From a bacterium (GTDB taxonomy: Bacteria > Myxococcota_A > UBA9160 > UBA4427), in contig JANSYR010000002.1 of NCBI GenBank assembly GCA_024742285.1, forward strand, positions 248,001 through 312,000: a stretch of 64,000 nt of DNA, in the 5' to 3' direction. Of the stretch, positions 43,577-52,312 are shown piece by piece. The notes under the pieces are model-generated. The model was not told where the DNA came from and made no database searches. It was given only the letters and a program-made list of their open reading frames with translations. Each line of letters starts with the position of its first letter. Position 1 is the stretch's first letter. A program made the position numbers and the translations under genes.

Positions 43577-44086
43577 AAGGTGGTTTGCGTGGACTGCGTC
43601 GATCTGGCGGGGGAGGGCGATCGTGGCCTGGCCGGTGGGGTAGAGACCGAGGGCCACCTCTTCGAGCGCGAAGGTGGCCTCGGGCACTGCATAGCGGAGC
43701 TCCGTGCCCAGCATGAGGTCGAAGCCCCCCGCTCGGGCGTGTCCGTTGACGGCGGCGATCAGCGGGACGCGCAGCTGGGTCTTCACGAGGGTGGCGTGAC
43801 CCGCCGCGCGGAGCCCCTCGAAGTCGACGGGATCGATCTGCTCGCCCCGGGCCAGCGCCTGGGAGGCGGGAATGGTCTTCGTCATGTCCATTCCGGCACA
43901 GAACACGCGGTTCCCGGCGCCGGTCAGGATCGCCACCCGGATCTCGTCGTCCTCATTGATGTGAGCCCAATGGGCAGCGAGATCGCGCAGCGTCTCCGGG
44001 TCGAGACAGTTGGCGCGGTCGGGGCGGTCGATCGTCACGACGGCGACGTGGGGGTGGTCGGCGGGCAGCTCGAAGCGCGCGGGCAT
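43277..44086 (-). CDS. Enoyl-CoA hydratase/isomerase (crotonase) family protein
   Basis: A 269-residue crotonase-fold enzyme. Oxyanion-hole segments are CAGMDM and NGHARAGGFD, and the C-terminus QRAFVQKRPPRFSGR is typical. In rat mitochondrial hydratase the two acid residues are E144 and E164; here the first aligns with D (GGFDLM) and the second with E (LEEVALG), so hydration is possible but another crotonase reaction cannot be excluded. It lies divergent from an unknown gene, and its 3' end is embedded in the comEC frame on the other strand. The conserved C-terminus shows that this gene, not the ComEC tail, is the real product of the shared 300 bp. Confidence 0.88.
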   Translation of the reverse strand: MPARFELPADHPHVAVVTIDRPDRANCLDPETLRDLAAHWAHINEDDEIRVAILTGAGNRVFCAGMDMTKTIPASQALARGEQIDPVDFEGLRAAGHATLVKTQLRVPLIAAVNGHARAGGFDLMLGTELRYAVPEATFALEEVALGLYPTGQATIALPRQIDAVHANHLLYTAQPIDAEHALRIGLVNELVPADRLMERVFEVADQIAANAPLAVRATLSGVRELEGMSLENAYSRQEELGKPLRRTEDAREAQRAFVQKRPPRFSGR

Positions 44087-44241
44087 GGTCGGTCGGATCT
44101 CCAGGAGGGCCGGACGCAGTCGGGTCGGGCCGTCGGATCGGGTTCGGCTAGAGACACGAACCCGACCGGTCTGCTAGCAACCGCTCGGACGAAGTCGGGC
44201 GGTGGACCAGCCTAGCAGGCAGCGCGACGCCCATCGGTTCA

Positions 44242-44289
44242 CGAGAATCCAGATTCTCGAACTCTATGGGCGCAACCGGCCTGAGAATC
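44242..44289. promoter_or_regulatory. Perfect 18-bp palindrome plus third half-site in a divergent promoter region
   Basis: CGAGAATC-CA-GATTCTCG (44242-44259) is a perfect dyad, and a third GAGAATC copy lies at 44283-44289, just before the TTG start of the unknown gene. The spacing from the dyad centre to the third site is about 35 bp. This is a likely operator for a dimeric regulator controlling the crotonase and/or the unknown gene. Confidence 0.55.
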
Positions 44290-44305
44290 GATTAGGGAGA
44301 ACGAA

Positions 44306-44860
44306 TTGAGCCGCGGCGTGGGACACGACGAGCGTGAGGCGTTGGCGGCGGCGTGGCCCCGCGCGCTGATCGAGGCAGGCCTCGCGCAGGAGATCACCGA
44401 CGACTGGCTGGTCCGCACCCAGCGCGCCGCCGAGTCCGGGCTTCCGGCCTGGCCCCGTTACGCACTCGATGATCGGCTCGTCGACGGGCTCTTCGAGGTG
44501 CGGCGGGCGCGGCGCCTCGTGCGCGGGCTGGACGGAGCCGCCGAGGCATTGGATCGCGAGCAGGCGGGGCTGTCGCGCGCCGCCGCGACGCGACCCAGCG
44601 GGCGACGCATCTCGCGGCTGCTCCTGCTCGGTGCCGACGGGGCGGATCGCTTCTATCGCCAGGCGGCGCGCCTCGCGGAACGCCACGCCGAGCGGCTCGC
44701 GGTCGTCGTGATCGAGGCGGACGAGGCAGCGCTCGGGGAGGCCCTGTACGGCCCGGGAAAGCGGGTTCGGGCAGCGCTGGTCGACCACAAGGACGCGGTC
44801 ATCGCCCTGCTCGAGCGGTTGTTGCTCCAGGCCGAAGGCGGGCGCGCGGAGAGCGACTGA
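44306..44860 (+). CDS. Hypothetical cytoplasmic protein
   Basis: A 184-residue protein from a TTG start preceded by GGGAGA. I do not recognise a family. It is rich in A, R, L and E, without signal peptide or membrane helix. The central part (ISRLLLLGADGADRFYRQAARLAERHAERLAVVVIEAD) looks like an alternating helix-strand fold, and the end is a helical LVDHKDAVIALLERLLL. It is divergent from the crotonase gene and shares with it a region holding a perfect palindrome. Function is unknown. Confidence 0.6.
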   Translation: MSRGVGHDEREALAAAWPRALIEAGLAQEITDDWLVRTQRAAESGLPAWPRYALDDRLVDGLFEVRRARRLVRGLDGAAEALDREQAGLSRAAATRPSGRRISRLLLLGADGADRFYRQAARLAERHAERLAVVVIEADEAALGEALYGPGKRVRAALVDHKDAVIALLERLLLQAEGGRAESD

Positions 44861-44886
44861 GCCGCGACGGCCTCCGGGATTTCGAT

Positions 44887-45023
44887 CTGAAAGCCCCGTT
44901 TCAGGCGGTCCGCAATCCATTGCGGAGTTCGGCCGTCTGGCGGGGCGGATTCGTTTCAATCTGAAACGAATTCCTCGAATCGGGCTGTAACTCACTGCCG
45001 TGGAAAGGGATTCCGTTCCACGG
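44887..45023. repeat. Cluster of four inverted repeats between convergent genes
   Basis: CTGAAA/TTTCAG (44887-44902), CCGCAAT/ATTGCGG (44910-44925, 2-nt centre), ATTCGTTTCA/TGAAACGAAT (44949-44971, 3-nt loop) and CCGTGGAA/TTCCACGG (44998-45023) are packed into 137 bp between the stop of the unknown gene and the stop of the histidine kinase. The first and third share the TTTCA/TGAAA core, so alternative pairing is possible. A bidirectional terminator region is the simplest reading. Confidence 0.6.
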
Positions 45024-45055
45024 GGAACGTCCTCGGCTCGGCTCGCCGTCGAGGT

Positions 45056-48000
45056 CTAGTCGCCGTCGAGGAGCGTGCGGATCCGGGTGAGCAGCGTGGC
45101 GGGCGTGAAGGGTTTCTCGATCAGCTCCGCGCGGGTCGGGTCCAGCCCGTGCCGTGAGAGCGTTTCGTCGGTGAACCCGGACATGAAGAGCACGCGAATC
45201 CCTGGTCGTAACTCCCTCGCTCTGCTTGCGATTTCGGGCCCGGCCACCTTCGGCAGGACGACATCGCTGAGCAGCAGGTCGATCGCGCCCTCGTGCCGGG
45301 CGCAGTGTCGCAGGGCCGCGGTCGCGGACTCTGCGCAGAGGACGCGGTAGCCGCTCTTCTCGAGCGTCCGCCGGACGAGCCGCCGGACCGGGTCCGCGTC
45401 CTCGACGAGGAGGATCGTCTCGTTTCCGCCGATCTGTCGCTTGTCCGTCGACGTGTCGTCCGTCGCGGCCCCCGTCGCGGCGACCGGGAAGTAGATCGTG
45501 AAGGAGGTGCCCGCGCCCGGCGTCGAGTCGACGTCGATCTGGCCGCCGCTCTGGCTCACGATGCCGTAGACCGAAGCGAGGCCCAGCCCCGTGCCCTGGT
45601 GGGTCTCCTTCGTCGTGAAGAAGGGCTCGAAGATCTGGGCGCGCGTGTCGTCGTCCATGCCGATGCCGGTGTCGGAGACGCGGAGCAGCACGTAGTTGCC
45701 GGCTTCGACGACGCCCGACTCGGTGCGACGGTCGGTTCGCGCGACGTGATTCGCGGTCTCGATCTGCAGGCGGCCTCCCTGCGGCATCGCGTCCCGCGCG
45801 TTCACCACGAGGTTCACGATCACCTGCTCGATCTGGCCGGGATCGGCGATGATCGAACGCAGCTCGCCGTCCTGAAGGGTCACGAGCTCGATGTTCTCGC
45901 CGATCAGCCGGCGCATCATGCGGTCGATGTCGGCGACGACCGCGTTCAGGTCGACGGGCTCCGGCTGGAGGACCTGGCGCCGGCTGAACGCGAGCAGCTG
46001 GCGCGTGAGGCCCCCCGCTCGCTCCGCGGCGCGAAGGATCTCTTCGGCGTCCCGTCGTGCGCCGTGCCCCTCGCCGAGCTCGTCGAGCACGAGGTCGCTG
46101 TAGCCGATGATGGCGGTGAGGAGGTTGTTGAAGTCGTGGGCGATCCCGCCGGCGAGGCGTCCGACGGCTTCCATCTTCTGGGCCTGGTTGAGTCGGAGCT
46201 CGCTCTCGCGGAGCGCCTCTTCGGCGGAGCGGCGCGCGCCGATGTCGCGAAGCGTGACCGCGAGATAGGACGCGTCCTCCTCGCGCTCGCCCAGGAAGAG
46301 GAAGACGGTGGCCTCGGTCGGGATGGGTGCTTCGCCGGCCGGGTTGCGCAGGTGCAGCTCGCCCGACCATGGCTGAGCCGGGGTGAGGAGTGGCAGGATC
46401 TCGTTCTCGAGCCGCGCCGCGTCCACGGTCGAGAGCAGCTCGTCGAGGTGGGGCCCCTCGACTCGCGGCTCGCTGCCGGGCGCGAAGGAAGCACCCAGTC
46501 GGCGTGAGGCGGCGTCGTTCGCGAAGCGCAGCGTCGTGTCCGTATCGCAGATGAAGACGAGATCCGTGCCTTCCTGGACGACGCGGTAGAGCAGGTCGCG
46601 CCCGAACTCCGTGCGGCGCCGGTCGGTCACGTCGCGGGAGACGATCAGCGCGTGGAGCGTTCCTTCCGGAGCGTCGAAGGAGCTGCTCCGTGACTCGAGC
46701 CAGCGGTAGGTCCCGTCCTGGTGCTCGATTCGGTTGATGGCGAACGACTGGCCCTCGCCCGTGAAGAGCCCCTTCTGGAATTCGCGATTCGCCGCGCGGT
46801 CGTCGGGGTGCACCATTTGCGGGATGCTGCGCCCGATCATCTCCTGGGGCGTGAAGCCGAGCATCGGGAGGCTCGCCTCCGACGCGAAGAGGATCCGGCC
46901 CCGTTCGTCGATCTCGATCAGGAGCTCGTGGTGCTGGCGAGAGAGCGCCTCGAAGCGGTGTTGGTTCGCGCGGATCTCCGCATCCGCGCGCTGACGATCG
47001 ATGGCGGCGGCGGCGTGGGTCGCGAAGGCGGAGAGGAGCGACCGGACGAGGTCTGCATCGAGGATCGGCTGGCGGCCGTAACCGCCGACGAAACCGATCA
47101 CGACGCCGTCCGCGCGATGGAGCGGTTGGCCCGCGTAGCTCTCGAAGGTGGGCGACAGGCGTTCGGCGACCTCGGGCACGAGGGCCGACACGCCCGACGG
47201 GAAGACGCACGCGTCGCCGCCGGCGGCGGTCGCATCGGGCAGCTGCCCGAGCGCGAAGCGTTCGCGCGCCATCGGCTCGCCGTCCTCGAAGCCGACGGCG
47301 ACGTGGGCGTGGCCCGGGTCGTCGGGGGCGATGCCCGCGAGCACGATCCGATCGAGGCCGAGCGCCCGACCGATGGAGACGAGGTTCTGCTCGAGGCCCT
47401 CCCGTCCGTCGACGGCGACGCCCTTGGCGATCGAGCGGAGCGCGAGCTCGACCTGCTTCCGGGCCGTGATGTCCTCGTAGACGACGGCGAAGTTGCGCTG
47501 CTCGTCTTCGGTCTGGAAGGGCTCCCAGCTCGCCGCGTACCAGGACTCGGTTCCGTCGTCGTTCTCGTAGACGAAGTCACCGGCTCCTCGTCCGGGGCGA
47601 TCGAGGCGAACCGAGTCGTACCAGACCGTCTCCATCGCCTGACGCACGTCGTCCGACATGCGCGGGAAGAGGTCGTGCACGGAGACTTCGTGGCCGAAGG
47701 CGGTCTTGAAGGCCCGGTTCGAGAAGAGGACGGCACCGCTGCGATCGAGAATGGCGGCCGGACGGCCACCGGACTCGACGATCGTGCGGTAGTGGTCGTC
47801 CCGCTTCCGTGCGACGGCGGACTGCGCGCTCTGCTCGGTCACGTCACGGAGGACGGCGACGACCCTGCGCGGCCCGTCTCCTTCTTCGAAGCTGCGGACC
47901 CTCGCCTCGAACTCGACGCGCAGGCCGTCGCTTCGCGGAACCCGGAAATGCACCGTCGGCTCGGCGCCCGTCGCCACGATCTTCTGGAAGGCGGCCAGGG

Positions 48001-48211
48001 TCGCCGCGCGATCCTCGGGCACGATCACTTCGACGAAGCTGCGACCGACGAAGAACTCCGGAGGGCGAGCAAGGATCGGCTCGATCGCGGGGGACACGTA
48101 GAGCAGGCGGCCGTCGATGCCCAGTTCGACGACGGCGTCGGTCGCGTGGCGCAGGAGCGCCCGTTCACGGTGGCTGGGGGGCACCGGATTGTCACGATCG
48201 CCGATCGGCAT
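45056..48211 (-). CDS. Hybrid sensor histidine kinase: PAS-PAS-GAF-PAS-PAS-HisKA-HATPase-receiver
   Basis: A 1051-residue, apparently soluble kinase with no transmembrane segment. Four PAS-type sensor domains (about 20-130, 140-255, 420-530, 545-665) surround a GAF domain (about 265-410). The HisKA H-box [14 protein letters not shown] has its phospho-His near 692; the HATPase motifs [17 protein letters not shown] and [12 protein letters not shown] follow. A C-terminal receiver domain has its phospho-Asp near 982 ([15 protein letters not shown]). No output regulator is adjacent, so a histidine phosphotransferase or orphan regulator should be elsewhere. The start ATG lies just after two mutually exclusive hairpins. 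Confidence 0.92.
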   Translation of the reverse strand: MPIGDRDNPVPPSHRERALLRHATDAVVELGIDGRLLYVSPAIEPILARPPEFFVGRSFVEVIVPEDRAATLAAFQKIVATGAEPTVHFRVPRSDGLRVEFEARVRSFEEGDGPRRVVAVLRDVTEQSAQSAVARKRDDHYRTIVESGGRPAAILDRSGAVLFSNRAFKTAFGHEVSVHDLFPRMSDDVRQAMETVWYDSVRLDRPGRGAGDFVYENDDGTESWYAASWEPFQTEDEQRNFAVVYEDITARKQVELALRSIAKGVAVDGREGLEQNLVSIGRALGLDRIVLAGIAPDDPGHAHVAVGFEDGEPMARERFALGQLPDATAAGGDACVFPSGVSALVPEVAERLSPTFESYAGQPLHRADGVVIGFVGGYGRQPILDADLVRSLLSAFATHAAAAIDRQRADAEIRANQHRFEALSRQHHELLIEIDERGRILFASEASLPMLGFTPQEMIGRSIPQMVHPDDRAANREFQKGLFTGEGQSFAINRIEHQDGTYRWLESRSSSFDAPEGTLHALIVSRDVTDRRRTEFGRDLLYRVVQEGTDLVFICDTDTTLRFANDAASRRLGASFAPGSEPRVEGPHLDELLSTVDAARLENEILPLLTPAQPWSGELHLRNPAGEAPIPTEATVFLFLGEREEDASYLAVTLRDIGARRSAEEALRESELRLNQAQKMEAVGRLAGGIAHDFNNLLTAIIGYSDLVLDELGEGHGARRDAEEILRAAERAGGLTRQLLAFSRRQVLQPEPVDLNAVVADIDRMMRRLIGENIELVTLQDGELRSIIADPGQIEQVIVNLVVNARDAMPQGGRLQIETANHVARTDRRTESGVVEAGNYVLLRVSDTGIGMDDDTRAQIFEPFFTTKETHQGTGLGLASVYGIVSQSGGQIDVDSTPGAGTSFTIYFPVAATGAATDDTSTDKRQIGGNETILLVEDADPVRRLVRRTLEKSGYRVLCAESATAALRHCARHEGAIDLLLSDVVLPKVAGPEIASRARELRPGIRVLFMSGFTDETLSRHGLDPTRAELIEKPFTPATLLTRIRTLLDGD

Positions 48212-48220
48212 GGATTCCGT

Positions 48221-48244
48221 CCCGAGGGTCTCGGGGCAAGCCCC
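48221..48244 (-). promoter_or_regulatory. Overlapping hairpins in the leader of the histidine kinase gene
   Basis: CCCGAG/CTCGGG (48221-48235) and GGGG/CCCC (48233-48244) share the GGG at 48233-48235, so only one can form at a time. They end ten bases before the ATG and cover the only Shine-Dalgarno-like GGGACGG. Confidence 0.35.
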
Positions 48245-48300
48245 CAGGCTCGACTCCGGTACACCTCCCGAACAATCCTATCCGGCGGCGTGCGCGAGGA

Positions 48301-48322
48301 CCACAAAAAATCAACTTTGTGG
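48301..48322. terminator. CCACAAA/TTTGTGG hairpin downstream of the permease gene
   Basis: A 7-bp perfect stem with an 8-nt A/T-rich loop lies 70 nt after the TauE-type gene stop and 90 nt before the kinase start. It could be a terminator or an operator. Confidence 0.4.
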
Positions 48323-48392
48323 CGCGTTCGGCGGCGGCGGGTCAGGGGAAAACCGGAGGGGCGGGGGGCTTCCGCTGCGTTCCGCGTCGCGG

Positions 48393-49139
48393 TCAGTAGA
48401 GGCCGAGCATGCGCCCCGACATGGCGACGACGGAGAGGACGAGCACGGGGCGGATCAGCTTCTCCCCGCCGAGGACTGCGGCGCGCGCGCCGACTTCGCC
48501 TCCGAGTGCGAAGCCGACGACGAGCGCCGAGGCGGGGGCCCAGTCGACCTGTCCGTGCAGGATGAAGACCGGCACGGCGACGACGGTCAGCGCGCCGATG
48601 ATCACGACCTTGATCGCGTTGGCGCGAACCAGGTCGAGGCCGCTGCGGGCGAGGGCGGCGATCAGGAAGAGGCCGACGCCGGCCTGGATCGCGCCGCCGT
48701 AGAGCCCGATCCCGAAGAAGATGAGCGCATTCCACCATCGAGAACGCGGACTCTCATCAGCGTTCTCCTCCCGAGCCGGCGCCCGACGCAACATCGGGTA
48801 GAGCAGTGCGATCATGGCGACGCCGAAGGCCTGTCGGAACAGCTCCGCCGACATGCGCGACGCCCCTTCGGCGCCGACCACCGAGCCGAGCAGGACGGGC
48901 ACCAGGACCGGCGCCGCGCCACGCAGACCGTCGAGGCCTTCCTTCCGGAAACGCCAGATGGCGACGCCGTTCTGGAAGAGCACGCCGATCCGGTTCGTGC
49001 CGTTCGCCGTCGTGGCGGGCAGTCCCACCATCACGAGGAGCGGGACCGTGATCAGGGAGCCTCCGCCGGCGAGGGTGTTGATCACGCCCGCGACGAGCCC
49101 GCCGACGGCGAGCAGGAGCCAGGTCGTCGGGTCTTCCAT
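48393..49139 (-). CDS. TauE/SafE (DUF81) family membrane permease
   Basis: A 248-residue inner-membrane protein with about eight hydrophobic helices. The N-terminal repeat carries GLVAGVINTLAGGGSLITVPLLV and GTNRIGVLFQN, the second half repeats the pattern with GLYGGAIQAGVGLFLI, both typical of TauE/SafE sulfite or sulfoacetate exporters and related organic-anion permeases. The ATG at 49139 is used; upstream sequence in the same frame is the antisense of a peptidase gene. It is divergent from the S9 peptidase gene. The substrate cannot be inferred from the sequence. Confidence 0.88.
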   Translation of the reverse strand: MEDPTTWLLLAVGGLVAGVINTLAGGGSLITVPLLVMVGLPATTANGTNRIGVLFQNGVAIWRFRKEGLDGLRGAAPVLVPVLLGSVVGAEGASRMSAELFRQAFGVAMIALLYPMLRRAPAREENADESPRSRWWNALIFFGIGLYGGAIQAGVGLFLIAALARSGLDLVRANAIKVVIIGALTVVAVPVFILHGQVDWAPASALVVGFALGGEVGARAAVLGGEKLIRPVLVLSVVAMSGRMLGLY

Positions 49140-49277
49140 CGAGGCGAGGCACTCCAGGGCAGGCGGGCAGGGGCGGATTCCCCGGCGCAGTCGCCACGGG
49201 GCGTCACAGAATGCAAACTCCCGTTGGAAGTCGCCAGCGGGTCGAGCGGCCGGAGCTGGGCGAGGAGAGGGCGTGTC

Positions 49278-51227
49278 GTGACGATCGAGAGGGCCTGTGG
49301 CAGCTGGGAGACGCCGATCGGATCGGCGGACCTGGTGCGGGGGGCCCTGCGCCTCGGCGCGCCGCGAATCGAGGCCGGCTTTCTCTACTGGCTCGAGGGC
49401 CGCCCCGACGAGGGCGGCCGACAGGTCGTGGTCCGTGCGTCGCTCCCCTCGGCGCCGGGCGGCGAGGTCGGAAGGACTCGAGAGGCGAGTCCACCCGGCG
49501 TCAACGTGCGCACCCGGGTGCACGAGTACGGTGGGGGGGAGTACACGGTCTGGCGCGATCGCCTCTATTACGTCGACGACGCCGGCCAGCGGATCCTGGG
49601 CGGGCGGGTCGGCGGGCCCGTCGAACCGATGGTCGATCCCGGGAGCGCCTGGGCCGATCTGACGGTGACCCCGGACGGCGCCTGGCTGCTCGCGATCGAA
49701 GAGCGACCCCGCGCAGGGACCGAGCCCGAGAACCGCGTGATGGCGATCCCGCTCGACGCGGCCGGTGCGCGAGCGGGCGCGCCGCGGGGGGTGGCCGCGG
49801 GGCACGACTTCTACGCCTCGATCACGGTCGCGCCCGCCGGCGACCGCGTCGCGTTTCTCGCCTGGGACCATCCGAACATGCCGTGGAACGGGACCCTCCT
49901 CGAGACGGTCGCCTGGGGTCCGGAGGGACCGGCCGGGGCCGCTCGGGCCGTCGCCGGCGGCGCGTCGGAATCGCTGTTCCAGCCGCGCTTCTCCGCCGAC
50001 GGGGCGCTCTTCGTCGCCACTGATGCGAGCGGGTGGTGGAACCTCGCGCGGCTCGGCGACGCGGGGCTCGTTCCGATCCATCACGAGGCCTTCGAAGTCG
50101 GGCGTCCGCAGTGGCAGTTCGGCATGTCCGCCTGGGTCTTCGCGGCCGGCGGCATCGTGGCGGCTGCTCAAGCGTCTGCGGTCGACCGTCTCGTAGAGAT
50201 CGATGTCGAGAAGGGAGATTCTCGTGATCGCAGCGGGGGCGCGTCCAGCATCGATGGTCTCACGAGCGGCGAGGGCTGGCTCGCGTACATCGGCGCCGGC
50301 GCGGATCGCGGCGCGGCCGTCTGTCTGCAGCCCGAGGCCGGGGGCGAGGTGCTGCGCGTCCGCGAGAGCAGCGGTCTGGCGCTGCCCGGCGACGTGGTGA
50401 GTCGCGCCGAGGTCGTCTCGCTCCCCTCGCGCGACGGCCGCACTGTGCATGCCTTTCTCTACGGGCCTAGGTCGGGAGCCCAGGTCCCGCGACCCGGAGA
50501 ACGGCCGCCGCTGCTGGTGAAGAGCCATGGGGGACCGACCGCCGCGGCGAGCTCGGCCCTCGATCCGCGGATCCAGTACTGGACGAGTCGCGGCTTCGCC
50601 GTCGCCGACGTGAACTACGGCGGATCGACCGGCCATGGCCGGACCTACCGCGACCTGCTGGCGGGCCAGTGGGGAATCGTCGACGTCGAGGACTGCGTCG
50701 CGGTCGCGGAGACCCTCGCGGGGGAAGGCCGGGTCGATGGCGATCGTCTCGCGATCAGCGGCGGCAGCGCGGGCGGCTACACGGTGCTGGCCGCGTTGGC
50801 CTTCCACGACACGTTCTCCGCCGGGGCGAGCCACTACGGAATCGGCGACCTCGAGGCGCTCGCTCGCGACACCCACAAGTTCGAGTCGCGCTACACGGAC
50901 TGGCTCGTCGGGCCTTTGCCCGAGTCCGAGGCGATCTACCGCGAGCGCTCGCCGATCCACCACGTCGACGGGCTCTCGTGTCCGGTCGTCTTCTTTCAGG
51001 GCCTCGAGGACAAGGTCGTCCCGCCGAATCAGGCGGAGGCGATGGTCGACGCCCTCGCCGCGCGCGGACTCGCGCACGCCTACGTGCCCTTCGAGGGAGA
51101 GCAGCACGGTTTTCGTCGTGCCGAGAACATCCGAACGGCGCTCGACGGGGAGCTCTATTTCTACTCGCGGATCTTCGGGTTCGAGGCTCCGCGTCCGGAC
51201 GCGGTGCGCGTCGTCGAGCCTTCATGA
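49278..51227 (+). CDS. S9-family prolyl oligopeptidase-like / acylaminoacyl peptidase
   Basis: A 649-residue protein. An N-terminal beta-propeller-like region precedes an alpha/beta-hydrolase domain with the catalytic triad S497 (ISGGSAGGYT), D578 (GLEDKVVP) and H610 (GEQHGF). No signal peptide is seen, so it is probably cytoplasmic. Such enzymes remove N-terminal residues or acyl-amino acids from peptides. The GTG start at 49278 follows GAGGAGAGGG. Its stop overlaps the ATG of the next gene (ATGA), so the two peptidase-like products are coupled. Confidence 0.9.
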   Translation: MTIERACGSWETPIGSADLVRGALRLGAPRIEAGFLYWLEGRPDEGGRQVVVRASLPSAPGGEVGRTREASPPGVNVRTRVHEYGGGEYTVWRDRLYYVDDAGQRILGGRVGGPVEPMVDPGSAWADLTVTPDGAWLLAIEERPRAGTEPENRVMAIPLDAAGARAGAPRGVAAGHDFYASITVAPAGDRVAFLAWDHPNMPWNGTLLETVAWGPEGPAGAARAVAGGASESLFQPRFSADGALFVATDASGWWNLARLGDAGLVPIHHEAFEVGRPQWQFGMSAWVFAAGGIVAAAQASAVDRLVEIDVEKGDSRDRSGGASSIDGLTSGEGWLAYIGAGADRGAAVCLQPEAGGEVLRVRESSGLALPGDVVSRAEVVSLPSRDGRTVHAFLYGPRSGAQVPRPGERPPLLVKSHGGPTAAASSALDPRIQYWTSRGFAVADVNYGGSTGHGRTYRDLLAGQWGIVDVEDCVAVAETLAGEGRVDGDRLAISGGSAGGYTVLAALAFHDTFSAGASHYGIGDLEALARDTHKFESRYTDWLVGPLPESEAIYRERSPIHHVDGLSCPVVFFQGLEDKVVPPNQAEAMVDALAARGLAHAYVPFEGEQHGFRRAENIRTALDGELYFYSRIFGFEAPRPDAVRVVEPS

Positions 51228-52312
51228 GGAGACGCGGGTTCCTGTCGAGCATCCTGCTCGTCATCGTCGCACGGGTCGCCTGCGTCTCGCCGACCGGCGG
51301 CTGGGACAGCGCGTCGTTCGTCTCGCTCCATCCGGAGATCGCTGGGATCCGCGGGCAGCGGATCGGGGACCTCACGCCCTACCCGGCGATCGTCGACGGG
51401 CAGGTGGCGATGGTCACCTGTCGTTTCGTCACCGACGGGCGTCCGATCCCGATCGCCGTCACCGGGGAAGGGTGGCCCGCGACGTGGGGCGAGCGCGCCC
51501 TCGAGGCCGTCGATGCCGCGGTCGTCGCGATCGAGTTCGATCGGCGCTCGCTGCCCCTCGATTCGCCGGGCATCCACATCCGATCGTTGGCGGCGGCGAG
51601 CGGCACGGGCCCTGCCGGTCTCGCGGACACGCGGGCGGAGTGCGACGTCGGCGCGGCGTCCTCGGGCGAGCGGGACGTGCGCGGGCGGCTGGTGCACGCG
51701 GAGGTCCGTATCCGTCGGCGCGTGCTCGGGACCTGGGCGCTGGAGCGTGCGGCGACCGCGGAGGGCTGGGTCGGTGCGATGCTGCACGAGCTCGGGCACG
51801 CACTCGGTTTCCAGGGCCACGCCGCCGTCGGCGACTCCCTGGTCCAGCTCGAGCAGAGTCGCCTGCGCGCACTCGGTCGACGGGTGCTCGCGGGCGGGAG
51901 CGTTTCGGCGCCGAACGTGCGCGCCCTCTACGCGGTCGCGCCCGGGACCCGGCTCGGGGTCGCGACCCTGTCGGCCTCGGCCGAGGCGGTCGTCGCGGCG
52001 GCGGTGCGCGAGATTTCGGCGCGAACGAGCAGGTCGGGTCCGCCGATCGCCGCACGCTCGGTCGTGGGCGATCGGCACGCGCGGCTGGCCTGGCGTTGGC
52101 GGGACGGGACCTCGCTCGTCCTGCGCTTCCCGAACTGGAGCGAGTCGCTCCGCTGGGGGCGTCCCGTCGAAGTCCGGCGCGGCGAGATCGGCGCGCTCGA
52201 GGCCGACCGGGCCTACTCCGCGACGTCCGGGTCGATCGCCCGGGCCCGGGCGATCAGCTCGTTCGCTCGATTCGTCTCGCCGGCGGCGCGAAGTACGAGG
52301 CCGAGTCGGTAG
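51224..52312 (+). CDS. Exported metzincin-like zinc metalloprotease (HELGHALGFQGH)
   Basis: A 362-residue protein with a short hydrophobic N-terminus (FLSSILLVIVARVAC) that looks like a signal peptide; the Cys follows RVA, which is a poor lipobox. The zinc-binding motif H188-E-L-G-H192-A-L-G-F-Q-G-H198 has the three-His plus Gly spacing of metzincins (HExxHxxGxxH). I found no further family marker apart from a possible Met-turn, which I could not place. The ATG overlaps the stop of the S9 peptidase gene. The last 100 bp overlap the 3' end of the PATAN-J-TPR gene on the other strand. Confidence 0.72.
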   Translation: MRRRGFLSSILLVIVARVACVSPTGGWDSASFVSLHPEIAGIRGQRIGDLTPYPAIVDGQVAMVTCRFVTDGRPIPIAVTGEGWPATWGERALEAVDAAVVAIEFDRRSLPLDSPGIHIRSLAAASGTGPAGLADTRAECDVGAASSGERDVRGRLVHAEVRIRRRVLGTWALERAATAEGWVGAMLHELGHALGFQGHAAVGDSLVQLEQSRLRALGRRVLAGGSVSAPNVRALYAVAPGTRLGVATLSASAEAVVAAAVREISARTSRSGPPIAARSVVGDRHARLAWRWRDGTSLVLRFPNWSESLRWGRPVEVRRGEIGALEADRAYSATSGSIARARAISSFARFVSPAARSTRPSR

